Positions 8,365 to 19,504 are shown, counted from the first letter of the stretch. The stretch is 64,000 nucleotides of DNA from Acidimicrobiaceae bacterium (GCA_947446815.1 CANFGT010000004.1:62001-126000), one strand, 5' to 3'. The notes: generated by a model not told the origin, from the letters alone. Translations and numbers: made by a program.

Positions 8365-9279
8365 CTACTTTGAAGCACTTGCCGGCATCAGCATCTTGTA
8401 CGCATCAGCGAACTTCTCAATGAGATCAACAACGCGTGGCCCCCAGCGAGATGCGATGTCGTCATCGAGTTCAACAACGTTGCCTTTCTTGACCGCATCA
8501 ATACCCGACCAACCAGCGCGAGCACTGACTGTCTTTGTCGATTGCTGACAGCATTTGGTGTCCGCTAAGAAAATGACCGATGGGTTCGCCTTCACAATTG
8601 CTTCGGCATTGAGCTGTGGGTAATCATTACCCTTCTCAGCACCATCAGCGATGCTCACAAGTTGGAACTTCTTCAGAAGAGAACCAACAAAAGTGTTTGA
8701 GGTGATGCTGTAGAACGTGTTGTCTAACTCGTAGTAGGCAGACATTTCCATGGACGGCTTCACACTTGTGACTGCTGTATCGATGCGAGTCTTCATCGAC
8801 TTCACAAGATCTGCGGCACCAGATACATGACCCGTCAGTGCACCGAGGTCGGTGATTTGCTTATAAACGTCCTCAAGAGATGTGGCAGCGGCGCCTGTCC
8901 ACACGGTGATTTTGTGACTGTTCACCGATTGCAATTGTTCGGTGATTTTGTTCATGTCATTCGAGATAAGAACGACATCAGGTTCGTACGCGAGAATTGC
9001 TTCTGCGCTTGGCTCGTACGCAGAAATCTTGGTCACCTTTGGTGCCACTTCAGCGGGGTACGTGCTGAGGCTGTCAACAGCAACAACTTGATCGCCTGCG
9101 CCAATGGCATAAAGCATTTCTGTTGCGGTTGGCGACAAACTGACAATCTTCAAAGACTGTTCGGGTGCTGTCGTGGTGTCTGCAGATTCACTGCCGCTAC
9201 TGCCACACGCACTGAGAATAAGAACGGACGTGGCAATCGCTGTGATGACCCGTTTCCTGATTGGGAATTTCATGTTCAT
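8365..9279 (-). CDS. btuF: Substrate-binding lipoprotein of B12 transporter, BtuF type
   Basis: 304 residues, periplasmic-binding-protein class III. The signal peptide ends in the lipobox LSAC (Cys near residue 25), followed by a Ser/Thr/Ala linker. The mature domain opens with LKIVSLSPTATEMLYAIGAG, typical for BtuF-like proteins, and has the long central helix of this class. A good Shine-Dalgarno (GGAGGA) precedes ATG 9279. It is first in a btuF-btuC-btuD operon directly behind a cobalamin riboswitch, which supports B12 rather than iron as ligand. Confidence 0.9.
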   Translation of the reverse strand: MNMKFPIRKRVITAIATSVLILSACGSSGSESADTTTAPEQSLKIVSLSPTATEMLYAIGAGDQVVAVDSLSTYPAEVAPKVTKISAYEPSAEAILAYEPDVVLISNDMNKITEQLQSVNSHKITVWTGAAATSLEDVYKQITDLGALTGHVSGAADLVKSMKTRIDTAVTSVKPSMEMSAYYELDNTFYSITSNTFVGSLLKKFQLVSIADGAEKGNDYPQLNAEAIVKANPSVIFLADTKCCQQSTKTVSARAGWSGIDAVKKGNVVELDDDIASRWGPRVVDLIEKFADAYKMLMPASASK

Positions 9280-9382
9280 TGGGATCTTCCTCCAAATAAG
9301 TCTGGAGAAAGAAGAGTTGGGTCACAGATTGCGGCAAATGCCGGTGCCTCCGCGGACCGCCCTTCCTTCGAGGACTGGTTTT

Positions 9383-9532
9383 TCGCACGTAAGCTCAGGC
9401 GACCGGACTTGTCAGTGCAGAGTTGCCTCTGTCTGAACCACCGTTGCGGGACAGTGCCGGAATCTCACCGGACTTCGCTGTTGCTTGCGCAACACCCCTA
9501 TTGGGGTGCGGACATGACCGTAGCACCCTTTC
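9383..9532 (-). promoter_or_regulatory. Cobalamin (AdoCbl) riboswitch
   Basis: On the minus strand the core AAGTCCGGTGAGATTCCGGC and then CTGTCCCGCAACGGT are close to the conserved L5/J6 region of B12 riboswitches. Further on, AAGTCCGGTCGCCTGAGC matches the 3' B12-box region. The element starts near GGTGCTACGG (about 9530) and ends about 105 nt before the btuF start, leaving room for an expression platform. No clear poly-U terminator is visible, so control could be translational. High B12 is expected to shut off transporter expression. Confidence 0.9.
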
Positions 9533-9555
9533 TTAGGGGCCAGAAAAGCGGGCTC

Positions 9556-9561
9556 TATATA
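9556..9561 (-). promoter_or_regulatory. Candidate -10 element for the btuFCD transcript
   Basis: A TATATA hexamer on the minus strand lies about 25 nt upstream of the first recognisable riboswitch base, where a promoter is needed. No convincing -35 hexamer was found. It sits in the 40-bp gap after the aminotransferase stop. Confidence 0.35.
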
Positions 9562-9573
9562 CGAAGAGACTGG

Positions 9574-10782
9574 TTACTTCACGAGGTCGATGATGCGCTG
9601 TACGCCATCAACCAAGTCTTCGTCGCTAAGCGCGAAGGAGAAGCGCATAAAGCCTGGGGTGCCAAAAGCTTCACCAGGGACAACAGCCACTTGCACTTCA
9701 TTCAAGATGAGGTCTGCGAGTTCCAAAGTGGTTGCGGCCTTCTTGCCACGAATGTCGCGGTTGAGAAGCGCAGTGAAGTTCGGATAGCAATAGAACGCAC
9801 CTTGTGGCTCCATGCATGTAACACCAGGGATTGACGTGAGCATCTTGTGCATCAACTTTCCGCGACGTTCAAATGCTTCACGCATCATGTGCACAGCCGA
9901 AAGATCTCCGCTGACGGCTGCGAGCGCTGCCATCTGCGCAACGTTTGACACGTTGGATGTTGCATGCGACTGGAAGTTGATGCTTGCCTTGATGATGTCC
10001 TTTGGACCAATCATCCAGCCGACACGCCAACCGGTCATTGCATAGGTTTTTGCAACACCATTGAGAATGATGCACTGCTCTGCAAGTTCCGGAACAACCG
10101 TTGGCATTGAAACAAACTTGTTGTCACCGTATGTCAGGTGTTCGTAGATCTCGTCGGTGATGACCCACACTTTGTTCTTCACAGCCCATTCGCCAATGGC
10201 GCGTACTTCTGCTTCGGGGTACACCGAACCGGATGGGTTATCCGGCGACACGAAGAGCAATGCCTTTGTCTTCGGGGTGAGTGCTGCATCAAGTTGCGCG
10301 ACAGTGACGCGGAAGCCATTTGCTTCTTCGGTGTCGATGACCTTTGCAACGCCACCGGCAAGCGAGATTGCTTCGGGGTATGTCGTCCAGAACGGGGCGG
10401 GACAAATGATTTCGTCACCTTCATCACACAATGCTGCGAATGCGGTGAACACCGCGTGCTTGCCGCCGTTGGTGACGAGCACTTGATCTGCGGTGCAAGC
10501 AAAGCCGCTGTCGCGCATCGTCTTGACAGCGATTGCTTCACGAAGTTCTGGCAAACCAGCAGCTGGTGTGTAGCGGTGGTTCTTCACTTCGGAGCATGCC
10601 TTGATGGCTGCTTCCACGATGTGGGCAGGGGTTGGGAAGTCGGGCTCTCCAGCGCCGAAACCGATGACGTTTTCGCCCTTCGCCTTCAGGGCCTTGGCCT
10701 TAGCGTCCACCGCAAGGGTGGCGGACTCGGCAATGGAGCCGAGGCGGGCGGAAATACGTCGCAATTCTGTTGGACCAGGCAT
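9574..10782 (-). CDS. aspC: Aspartate aminotransferase (class I PLP, I-gamma type)
   Basis: 402 residues from ATG 10782 ([14 protein letters not shown]). Transfers an amino group between aspartate and 2-oxoglutarate. Fold-type I features: [18 protein letters not shown] (substrate-binding Gly), [10 protein letters not shown] (PLP phosphate), [15 protein letters not shown], the PLP lysine in [16 protein letters not shown], and a C-terminal FRFSFALS arginine for the carboxylate. A longer frame to 11106 runs into serC on the other strand and is rejected. It diverges from serC with only 18 bp between start codons. Other amino-acid substrates (e.g. prephenate) cannot be excluded. Confidence 0.9.
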   Translation of the reverse strand: MPGPTELRRISARLGSIAESATLAVDAKAKALKAKGENVIGFGAGEPDFPTPAHIVEAAIKACSEVKNHRYTPAAGLPELREAIAVKTMRDSGFACTADQVLVTNGGKHAVFTAFAALCDEGDEIICPAPFWTTYPEAISLAGGVAKVIDTEEANGFRVTVAQLDAALTPKTKALLFVSPDNPSGSVYPEAEVRAIGEWAVKNKVWVITDEIYEHLTYGDNKFVSMPTVVPELAEQCIILNGVAKTYAMTGWRVGWMIGPKDIIKASINFQSHATSNVSNVAQMAALAAVSGDLSAVHMMREAFERRGKLMHKMLTSIPGVTCMEPQGAFYCYPNFTALLNRDIRGKKAATTLELADLILNEVQVAVVPGEAFGTPGFMRFSFALSDEDLVDGVQRIIDLVK

Positions 10783-10800
10783 AGATGAAAGGATGACAGG

Positions 10801-11928
10801 GTGAGCGATAAGAACCAACTTGATTTCAAGATTCCAGCCAACCTTCTGCCACAAGATGGTCGATTTGGCTGTGGACCCTCCAAAGTTCGCCCCGATCAGT
10901 TGACCGCTGTGATGGACCGCATGACCTCTGTCATGGGCACCTCTCACCGCCAGGCGCCTGTGAAGAACATCGTGGGCTCTGTCCGCAGTGGCCTCACGAG
11001 CCTGTTCAACCTGCCTGAGGGCTGGGAGATCGTCATGGGCAACGGCGGCTCCACCGTGTTCTGGGATGTCGCCACGTTCGGTCTCATTCGCGAGCGCAGC
11101 CATCACTTGGTGTTCGGCGAGTTCTCTTCAAAGTTTGCAGAAGCATCCGCTGCCGCACCGCACTTGAAGGACCCTGTTGTTCTTTCATCCGACCCTGGTT
11201 CACACCCCACACCAGAAGACGATGCAACGTGCGACGTGTACGCATATCCACACAATGAAACCTCGACCGGTGTTGCCATGACACCAGTGCGTCCTGCAAA
11301 AGACGGACTCGTTGTTGTCGATGCAACTTCTGCTGCTGGCGGTTTGTTGTGGGACCCAGCAAATGTTGATGTGTACTACTTCGCTCCGCAGAAGTGCTTC
11401 GCATCTGACGGTGGCTTGTGGCTTGCAGCATGCTCACCTGCTGCAATTGAACGCATTCGTGAGATCAAGGCTTCAAAGCGTTGGATGCCTGCATCGCTTG
11501 ACCTTTCCATTGCACTTGATAACTCTGTTGCAAACCAGACATACAACACGCCTGCACTTGCAACCCTCATCATGTTGGACGAGCAAGTGAAGTGGATGAA
11601 CGCCAACGGCGGTCTTTTGTGGGCTGCGGGTCGTTCTGCACAGTCCGCACAAAACTTGTACTCATGGGCTGCTGCCAGAAATTACGCAACACCATTTGTT
11701 GCTAACCCTGCACATCGATCCGACGTGGTTGGCACTATCGACATTGAAGGCGTTGACGCCAACCAGGTCAGTGCCATCCTGCGAGCCAATGGCGTGGTGG
11801 ATACCGACAGCTACCGCAAATTGGGCCGCAACCAGTTGCGCGTGGGCATGTTCCCCGCCATTGACCCGTCCGATGTTGCCGCACTCACAAAGTGCATCGA
11901 TGTAGTGGTCGACCACTTACGTTCGTAG
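10801..11928 (+). CDS. serC: Phosphoserine transaminase
   Basis: 375 residues, the actinobacterial SerC type. Makes O-phosphoserine from 3-phosphohydroxypyruvate in serine synthesis. It opens with the diagnostic [33 protein letters not shown] and [16 protein letters not shown] hold the PLP aspartate and the Schiff-base lysine (FAPQK). GTG 10801 is supported by an AAAGGA Shine-Dalgarno 7 nt upstream. It lies back to back with the aminotransferase and is followed 11 bp later by the PAC2 gene. Confidence 0.95.
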   Translation: MSDKNQLDFKIPANLLPQDGRFGCGPSKVRPDQLTAVMDRMTSVMGTSHRQAPVKNIVGSVRSGLTSLFNLPEGWEIVMGNGGSTVFWDVATFGLIRERSHHLVFGEFSSKFAEASAAAPHLKDPVVLSSDPGSHPTPEDDATCDVYAYPHNETSTGVAMTPVRPAKDGLVVVDATSAAGGLLWDPANVDVYYFAPQKCFASDGGLWLAACSPAAIERIREIKASKRWMPASLDLSIALDNSVANQTYNTPALATLIMLDEQVKWMNANGGLLWAAGRSAQSAQNLYSWAAARNYATPFVANPAHRSDVVGTIDIEGVDANQVSAILRANGVVDTDSYRKLGRNQLRVGMFPAIDPSDVAALTKCIDVVVDHLRS

Positions 11929-11939
11929 ATTGAACTGCA

Positions 11940-12818
11940 ATGACTCTGTCGGTAGAAGAAGTTCTCGAAACGTATTGGGACGACATTCAGCCATTGCGTA
12001 ACCCCGTGATGCTTGTTGCATTACGCGGACTCTTCGATATCGGTGGCGTTGCAACTTCAGCACTCGACTGGATGTTGAAGGAACGTGACTTCACTGTTGT
12101 TGCCGACATTGACCCGGACCCTTTCTTCGACTTCACACAAGAACGCCCCGAGGTGTTCACCGATGAAGACGGAGATCGACAGATTCGTTGGCCCGAGAAC
12201 GAGTTCACTGTTATTCGCTACCCCGAAGGTGCGCGCGACATGGTGGTGCTGAATGGTGTTGAGCCACACGTTGGCTGGGGAACATTCACACAGTCCGTTG
12301 TGGAAGTTGCAAAGGGTCTTGGTTGCACGTTGGTGATCAGCCTGGGCGCCGCCGCAGAACAAGTACCGCACTCTCGTGTTCCATTTGTTGTGGGCAGCAC
12401 AACGAATGAGGAACTTGCGTCGCGACTTGGTCTCAGCCGCCCGCAGTATCAAGGCCCCACAGGTGTTGCCGGCGTTCTGCTTGATGCGCTCGACCGGGCA
12501 AATTTGGCAAACATCAGCTTGCGCGTTGGAGTGCCGCATTACTTAATGCATGCACAACACCCCAAGAGCGCAGCAGCGTTATTGCAACACTTGCAACATG
12601 TTCTCGGCATCCCGACGGATCATGCGAACTTGCAAAAAGAAATCAGTCGATGGCAAGAACTTCACGACGCAGCCGTTGAAGGCGATCCGCAAGCATCTGC
12701 ATACGTTGAGATGCTGGAGCATCGCCATGATCAACTTGTTGAAAAGAACATGCCATCGGGTGATGACTTAGCTGCTGAACTTGAAGAGTTCCTACGCGGC
12801 CAGTCCGACGACGAATAA
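11940..12818 (+). CDS. PAC2-family protein
   Basis: 292 residues related to archaeal/eukaryotic proteasome-assembling chaperone 2. Family features: NPVMLVALRGLFDIGGVATS at residues 21-40, the acidic FFDFTQERPEV segment, and LVISLGAAAEQVPHSRVP. Such proteins are conserved in actinobacteria (e.g. Rv2714) beside core genes, but their function there is not established; proteasome assembly has not been shown. It follows serC closely and may be co-transcribed. Confidence 0.85.
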   Translation: MTLSVEEVLETYWDDIQPLRNPVMLVALRGLFDIGGVATSALDWMLKERDFTVVADIDPDPFFDFTQERPEVFTDEDGDRQIRWPENEFTVIRYPEGARDMVVLNGVEPHVGWGTFTQSVVEVAKGLGCTLVISLGAAAEQVPHSRVPFVVGSTTNEELASRLGLSRPQYQGPTGVAGVLLDALDRANLANISLRVGVPHYLMHAQHPKSAAALLQHLQHVLGIPTDHANLQKEISRWQELHDAAVEGDPQASAYVEMLEHRHDQLVEKNMPSGDDLAAELEEFLRGQSDDE

Positions 12819-12834
12819 TCAAACACCACATTGA

Positions 12835-12886
12835 GTGTGCAGATGCACACATGTCGTTTGATGACTATTCAAATCAGTTCTATTCT
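12835..12886 (+). promoter_or_regulatory. hicBA promoter with upstream palindrome
   Basis: A -35 TTGATG (12858-12863), exactly 17 bp of spacer, and a -10 TATTCT (12881-12886). The predicted transcription start falls at or one base before the hicB ATG at 12894, so the mRNA would be leaderless. Just upstream lies the inverted repeat GTGTGC-AGAT-GCACAC (12835-12850), a possible operator. Confidence 0.55.
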
Positions 12887-12893
12887 TTCCCCT

Positions 12894-13109
12894 ATGCAAC
12901 TCACCGCCGTCATTTGGTCAGATCCATCCGGTGGTTATTGCTCGCTCAATCTTGAAACTGGCACCACTACGCAAGGTGATTCAGTTGAAGATGCATTAGC
13001 AAATCTTGAAGAAGCCACATCGCTCTATTTGGAGGAAAGCCCACTCGATGGCAAGCCTTCAATTTCAGGCGCGTTCGTGACCACCTTCAACATTCCGCAT
13101 CTTGGTTAA
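12894..13109 (+). CDS. hicB: HicB-family antitoxin (short form)
   Basis: 71-residue single-domain HicB. MQLTAVIWSDPSGGYCSLN and the motif GDSVEDALANLEEATSLYLEE are the partial RNase H-like fold that covers the toxin. No helix-turn-helix or ribbon-helix-helix C-terminus is present, so this short type probably does not bind DNA by itself. It precedes hicA and overlaps it by 8 nt. ATG 12894 is chosen over an upstream in-frame start because it coincides with a promoter-predicted transcript start. Confidence 0.8.
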   Translation: MQLTAVIWSDPSGGYCSLNLETGTTTQGDSVEDALANLEEATSLYLEESPLDGKPSISGAFVTTFNIPHLG

Positions 13110-13326
13110 GCCGCCCCGCATCTCGGGCGACGAACTAATCAAGATTCTTCAAGACTTTGGATTTCAGGTTCGTCGCCAGCGCGGAAGTCATATTGTCCTT
13201 CGTCGAGAAGGCACGGTCTGCGTGGTGCCATTTCACAAAGAATTGAAGTCGGGAACGTTAAAGGGCGTCTGCGAGCAGGCTGGAATTACCCAGCAGCAAC
13301 TCACAGACGCCCTCAAAAAGCGTTAG
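13102..13326 (+). CDS. hicA: HicA-family mRNA interferase toxin
   Basis: 74 residues, dsRBD-like HicA fold. KPPRISGDELIKILQDFGF and the catalytic-histidine motif RRQRGSHIVLRR (His near residue 30) are clear. The C-terminus SGTLKGVCEQAGITQQQL is also typical. The start is TTG 13102 inside the hicB end; no better start exists. HicA toxins cut mRNA. The toxin is second here, the reverse of the classical hicA-hicB order, a layout that occurs in related modules. Confidence 0.85.
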   Translation: MVKPPRISGDELIKILQDFGFQVRRQRGSHIVLRREGTVCVVPFHKELKSGTLKGVCEQAGITQQQLTDALKKR

Positions 13327-13329
13327 TGC

Positions 13330-14643
13330 TTAACGAATTGCGGCGAAGCCCAATTCCAAGTCAGCGATGATGTCTGCAACGGATTCAAGACCGACCGACA
13401 AACGCACGAGACCAGGTGCAACACCAGCAGAGCGCTGCTCTTCTTCGGTGAGCTGGCTGTGTGTTGTGGATGCTGGGTGAATCACCAAGCTGCGCACATC
13501 ACCAATGTTTGCAACGTGGCTGTGCAACTGCAATGCCTCGGTGAACTTCTGACCAGCCTCGCGGCCGCCCTTCAGTTCCACTGCGATAACGGAACCGTAA
13601 CCACGACCACCGAAGTACTTCTTTGCTCGTGCATGCCATGGGCTGCTTTCAAGACCTGCGTAGTTGATACCGATGACATCGCTCTGCTTCTGCAAGAACT
13701 CAACAACCTTTGCTGCGTTCTCCCAGTGACGATCCATGCGCAACGAAAGTGTTTCAACACCTTGCAAGATGCTCCATGCGTTGAATGGGCTTGCCGACAT
13801 ACCGAGGTCGCGCAACATCTGTACGCGTGCCTTGATGATGTACGAACCTGCACCAAGTGCTGGCCAATATGCAAGACCGTGGTAGCTGGGGTCTGGCTCG
13901 GTGAAGTTCGGGAAGCGACCGCTTGCTGCGAAGTCGAACTTTCCGCCGTCAACAATTGCGCCGGCGATTGCGGTGCCGTGACCACCAAGGAACTTGGTTG
14001 CGGAGTGAACAACAATGTCTGCACCCCACTCCAACGGACGAATGCCGTATGGAGTTGGCACGGTGTTGTCGAGCATCAATGGGATGCCGTTCTCATGAGC
14101 AACTTTTGAAACACCTTCGATGTCGAACACGTCGTTCTTTGGGTTCGCAAGAACTTCACCGAAGAACAACTTCGTGTTCGGACGAATCGCTGCCTTCCAC
14201 TGTGCGAGATCATCGGGGTCATCTACGAATGTGACTTCGATACCCATCTTCGGGAATGTGTAGTGCAACAAGTTGTACGTGCCGCCATAGAGCGAAGGCG
14301 ATGCAACGATGTGCGAACCGGCTTCGGCCAATGTGAGGATGGCGAGTGTTGCTGCGCTCTGACCAGAGGACACAACGAGTGCGCCAGGAAGTCCGACTGC
14401 AGTGGCGGTGCCACCTTCAAGGTCTGACAAGCGAGCCTCTAAAACACCCGTGGTGGGGTTCATGAGGCGTGTGTAGATGTTGCCGATCTCAGCAAGTGCG
14501 AAAAGATTCGCAGCGTGCTGGCTGTCGCGGAACTGGTACGAGGTGGTTTGGTAGATGGGAACAGCGCGAGCACCTGTGGTGGGGTCTGGCTGCTGTCCTG
14601 CGTGAATCTGACGGGTTTCAAAACCCCAGTTGGCGTTACTCAT
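13330..14643 (-). CDS. metY: O-acetylhomoserine aminocarboxypropyltransferase (sulfhydrylase)
   Basis: 437 residues from ATG 14643 (MSNANWGFETRQIHAGQQP). Cys/Met-metabolism PLP enzyme that makes homocysteine from O-acetylhomoserine and sulfide. Motifs: PIYQTTSYQF, IGNIYTRLMNPTTGVLE, the PLP-stacking region SPSLYGGTYNLL, and the PLP lysine in VVHSATKFLGGHG. Its length and the IGNIYTRLMNPT segment fit MetY rather than MetB/MetC. It ends 3 bp from the convergent hicA stop. The longer frame to 14679 adds a poor N-terminus. Confidence 0.92.
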   Translation of the reverse strand: MSNANWGFETRQIHAGQQPDPTTGARAVPIYQTTSYQFRDSQHAANLFALAEIGNIYTRLMNPTTGVLEARLSDLEGGTATAVGLPGALVVSSGQSAATLAILTLAEAGSHIVASPSLYGGTYNLLHYTFPKMGIEVTFVDDPDDLAQWKAAIRPNTKLFFGEVLANPKNDVFDIEGVSKVAHENGIPLMLDNTVPTPYGIRPLEWGADIVVHSATKFLGGHGTAIAGAIVDGGKFDFAASGRFPNFTEPDPSYHGLAYWPALGAGSYIIKARVQMLRDLGMSASPFNAWSILQGVETLSLRMDRHWENAAKVVEFLQKQSDVIGINYAGLESSPWHARAKKYFGGRGYGSVIAVELKGGREAGQKFTEALQLHSHVANIGDVRSLVIHPASTTHSQLTEEEQRSAGVAPGLVRLSVGLESVADIIADLELGFAAIR

Positions 14644-14722
14644 GGCGGGAACCCTATCTGCCAATTCCCGACCAAACAAGTCGGAATTAGCCCGCCGTCA
14701 CAAAATCCTCGCCCGAGAACGC

Positions 14723-14756
14723 AAAAGGAGCGCCACCCGAAAGTGACGCTCCTTTT
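14723..14756 (-). terminator. Rho-independent terminator of the ilvBNC operon
   Basis: Inverted repeat AAAAGGAGCGTCAC / GTGGCGCTCCTTTT read on the minus strand, with a 6-nt loop and terminal T run; the single mismatch is a G-U pair in the minus-strand RNA. It lies 32 bp after the ilvC stop and upstream of metY. Confidence 0.8.
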
Positions 14757-14788
14757 GAAAGTCTTCGTTGTGCGAAGAGGAAGCCGAA

Positions 14789-16370
<1,582 letters not shown>

Positions 16371-16374
<4 letters not shown>

Positions 16375-18128
16375 TTGAGGAACTCCCGACGGCTCTCTTG
16401 TGTTGGGTGAAGAAGAACTTGATCATTCGTTGCACCAGCAGGAACCATGGGGAAGACCTTTTCGAATTCTTCAACACGGAACTCAACGACAACACTGCGA
16501 TCGTTAATGCTGTTCGCACGCTCAATTGCTGCATCAATTTCTTCTGGTGACTCAACACGAATGCCAACGCATCCCATTGCTTCTGCCCACTTCACGAAGT
16601 CGGGGCAACCGGAAAGATCAACTTCTGAATAACGCTCGCCGTAGAACATCTCTTGCCACTGACGCACCATGCCGAGATACGTGTTGTTCAAGATGGCGAT
16701 CTTCACGTGAATGCCTTCAGTGGTTGCAGTCACCAGTTCTTGTGCAGTCATTTGGAAACAACCGTCACCGTCAATAGCCCACACGGTCTTTTCTGGTTGA
16801 CCGGCCTTTGCACCGATTGCTGCGGGAACAGAGAAGCCCATTGTTCCGAGACCACCAGAGTTCACCCATGTGTATGGTTCGGTGAAATTCCAGAACAAGC
16901 TTGTCCACATCTGGTGCTGACCAACGCCTGCACACACAATGGTTCCTTCTGGTGCTGCATCACGCAACTTCTCCAAGCAGAACTGTGGCTTCAAACGCTC
17001 ACCTGGCTCTGATGGTTCATACACAAGTGGGAACTGCTCGCGCCATCCGTTCACACGGCTGCGCCATGGAGTGATGTCGACTTGTGCAGTGCCTGCGGCC
17101 TGCAATTCCTTAATGGCCGTAATGATTTCTTCGACAACCAAACGACAGTCGCCAACGATGGGAACATCAGGCTTGCGCACTTTGCCCTGCTCTGCGGGGT
17201 CAATGTCGACGTGAATGATCTTTGCTTCCGGTGCGAAGCCGGCGACCTTGCCCGTGACGCGGTCATCGAAACGTGCGCCGAGTGCGCAGAGAAGATCTGC
17301 CTTCTGCATTGCTGTAATCGCGGTTGCAGTGCCGTGCATACCTGGCATGCCGTAACACAATGGATGGTTGTCGGGGAATGCACCACGCGCCATCAACGTT
17401 GTAACAACAGGTGCTTGCAACAACTCTGCGAGTTCCTTCACTGCTTCTGCTGCATGTGCCTTCAAGACACCGCCACCTAAGTAAAGGACAGGACGCTCGG
17501 AAGACAACAACAACTTTGCTGCAGCTTTGATCTGCTTTGGATCGCCATTGATGATTGGGCGGTAACCAGGAAGTGCTTCCAGCACTTGCTCATCTGTTGG
17601 CCAATGCCATTCCATTGTGTTGACAAGAATGTCTTTCGGAACATCCAACAGCACAGGACCAGGACGACCAGTTGTAGCGATGTGAAATGCCTGACGCACA
17701 GCCATCGGAATGTCTTCGGCGCGCATGATGATTTCGTTGTGCTTCGTCACGCTGCGAGTAATGCCGATGGTGTCGCACTCTTGGAATGCGTCGGTACCGA
17801 TTGCAGTGGTTGCGACCTGACCAGTGATGCACACCATGGGGATGCTGTCCATGAATGCGTCACACAAAGGCGTGACCATGTTTGTTGCGGCTGGACCGCT
17901 TGTCACCATGGCAACGCCAGGGCGGCCAGTGACTTGCGCATAACCCTGTGCCATGTGACCCGCACCTTGTTCGTGACGAACGAGGATGTGGCGAATGCTC
18001 GACTTCAACAAGGGGTCGTACGCAGGAAGGATGCAGCCACCAGGAAGACCAAACATGGTTTCCACGTTCTCCATTTCAAGAGAACGGATGAGCGCTTCAG
18101 CTCCAGTAAGTATCTCTTTGGCTGACAT
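16371..18128 (-). CDS. ilvB: Acetolactate synthase, large catalytic subunit
   Basis: 585 residues, ThDP enzyme forming acetolactate/acetohydroxybutyrate. The catalytic glutamate is in LVRHEQGAGHMAQGYAQ. FAD-region segments are YLGGGVLKAHAAEA and FDDRVTGK. The ThDP motif is AIDGDGCFQMTAQELVTATT ending in the NNTYLGMVRQWQ loop. ATG 18128 is preceded by an AGGAGA Shine-Dalgarno. First gene of ilvBNC. IlvD, the next enzyme, is encoded about 7.7 kb away on the same strand. Confidence 0.97.
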
Positions 18129-18282
18129 CGGGTGTCTCCTGCATCGACGGCGTCTCTCTATTGAATTGGCGTTTTAGGCAAAAAATGCCTCAAAAAACGA
18201 AAAAACGACCAATTTCTAGCGAAGTTGGACCCGAAATTGACGCCTAACGCCCGAGAACCTGCTCTTCTAAGCACAAATAGAC
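18129..18282 (-). promoter_or_regulatory. Upstream leader/promoter region of ilvBNC with inverted repeats
   Basis: This 154-bp gap precedes ilvB on the minus strand and the hypothetical gene on the plus strand. It is AT-rich and holds two inverted repeats: GGCA-TTTTTT-TGCC (18177-18192 area) and CAATTTC...GAAATTG about 40 bp further upstream. Actinobacterial ilvBNC operons can be attenuated, but no leader peptide rich in Leu/Ile/Val codons was found. A regulatory leader is possible, not shown. Confidence 0.3.
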
Positions 18283-19203
18283 ATGATGGATTTAGAGAAA
18301 AACGAAAAGGCTGCCCCCTGTGCTACCTTGCGCCAAATGCAGGACTTCTTAAACCAAATTCGTCAATTACTTCATCAATTCTTCGGAAAGAAGTGGGCAA
18401 GAGTGACTACTTATGTCCTCGCTGGAATCATTCTGTTTGGAAATATCAGCAGTTTTATATCCCCTACCGAAGGAAGCGCTCCCACCACACTCGGAGCTCT
18501 CATCGCTACCTGCATTCTCTGTCCCCTCATTGCAGGTCTTGCCTATTACTTCGGCCAGAACTCAGATACATCCGGCCCCCGAATAAAGCGCAAACTCACC
18601 GAAGAGGAAAAAACTCTCGTCAAAAATGTGAAAGATGCGAAGAAAGCACTTGCAGCCGCTTCACGAACTCAGAAGAAAGCTCTCTCCTCTGCCAAGAGAG
18701 AACTCTCAGAGCTGCAAGATCCAAAGGGACGCCGCGTTGCGGCAGGAGGCGGAGTTCAAGTCTTTCAACGCTGGATTGTCACCCCGCAGGGATCAGGGTC
18801 AATTATCGGTGTTACCGCAAGCGCCGAAGACAACACCAGCATTAATAAGCGAATCACCGCAACACGACTAGTAGGGCTCGGTGTTTTTGCACTCGCCGCA
18901 CCAAAGAAGAAGGGTGGCGGCAATGCTTATGTGGTCATCGAAGGCCCTCACATCAGCGGAGTTGCATCTTTTTCAGGTGACAAACAACAGTCGGTAGGAC
19001 CTCGTGCATTTTCACTTGCTGCAGCCATCAACAACACAGCCCGACAAGCTGCCGCAGATGAACCTCACAGACCTGCACGTATCAGTGCCGTGCAAACGAG
19101 AATCTCAGAAATTGAATCTGCACCAGAGATTGCCGCTGCAAGCCTCCTGGTGCTTCAAGCTGTTAACGCGCTACCCGACGACTTGCAAGATGGGTATCGC
19201 TGA
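18283..19203 (+). CDS. Membrane protein of unknown function with coiled-coil
   Basis: 306 residues, no family recognised. Two predicted membrane helices (about residues 44-59 and 68-90; VTTYVLAGIILFGNI and LIATCILCPLIAGLAYYF). A basic, strongly helical stretch (about 102-150, KLTEEEKTLVKNVKDAKKAL) follows and may be a coiled coil. The C-terminal cytoplasmic domain has a Gly-rich turn (KKKGGGNAYVVIEG), suggesting a beta-rich fold. Its 3' end overlaps the convergent DUF2752 gene by 41 nt. It could respond to envelope state, but no function can be assigned. Confidence 0.65.
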   Translation: MMDLEKNEKAAPCATLRQMQDFLNQIRQLLHQFFGKKWARVTTYVLAGIILFGNISSFISPTEGSAPTTLGALIATCILCPLIAGLAYYFGQNSDTSGPRIKRKLTEEEKTLVKNVKDAKKALAAASRTQKKALSSAKRELSELQDPKGRRVAAGGGVQVFQRWIVTPQGSGSIIGVTASAEDNTSINKRITATRLVGLGVFALAAPKKKGGGNAYVVIEGPHISGVASFSGDKQQSVGPRAFSLAAAINNTARQAAADEPHRPARISAVQTRISEIESAPEIAAASLLVLQAVNALPDDLQDGYR

Positions 19204-19504
19204 AATGCGCATTCGATTCAGCAAAGACATTCAGTTTTCCTGCCGCAAATAAGCCAGCCAGCGTGACGATCAACAACGTCACACCGGCGTTGGACTTCAG
19301 AGCCTGAATGGGGTCCGCGCCCCATAAATAAAATGCTGCACGAGTGCCGCCACAACTAGGGCAGGGCACCCCGGCAAATCGCTGTAGCGGGCACAAAGTG
19401 GGTTGATGCTCAAGATATTGAGCAAAACGAAGAGCAAGAGGGCTGGTGAGTACCAAGCCCGCCAGCCCCCACTCGATCTTCGAGAAAGATTCTTTTAGAA
19501 CCAC
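19163..19504 (-). CDS. DUF2752-family small membrane protein
   Basis: 113 residues with the diagnostic motif CPLQRFAGVPCPSCGGTRAA. The CPxCGGTRA core and the helix before and after it define DUF2752. Two to three membrane helices. Four cysteines near the motif may bind metal. It overlaps the upstream TM2 gene by 10 nt and the convergent hypothetical gene by 41 nt. DUF2752 genes are often next to TM2-domain genes, as here; their role is unknown. Confidence 0.85.
   Translation of the reverse strand: MVLKESFSKIEWGLAGLVLTSPLALRFAQYLEHQPTLCPLQRFAGVPCPSCGGTRAAFYLWGADPIQALKSNAGVTLLIVTLAGLFAAGKLNVFAESNAHFSDTHLASRRVAR

Noticed and set aside
8827-9834. 335-residue plus-strand frame over btuF and the riboswitch
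   Set aside because: It lies across btuF, the riboswitch and the aminotransferase end, and has a Cys/His-rich shadow composition with no recognisable domain.
10138-10788. 216-residue plus-strand frame opposite the aminotransferase
   Set aside because: Antisense shadow of a clearly conserved gene.
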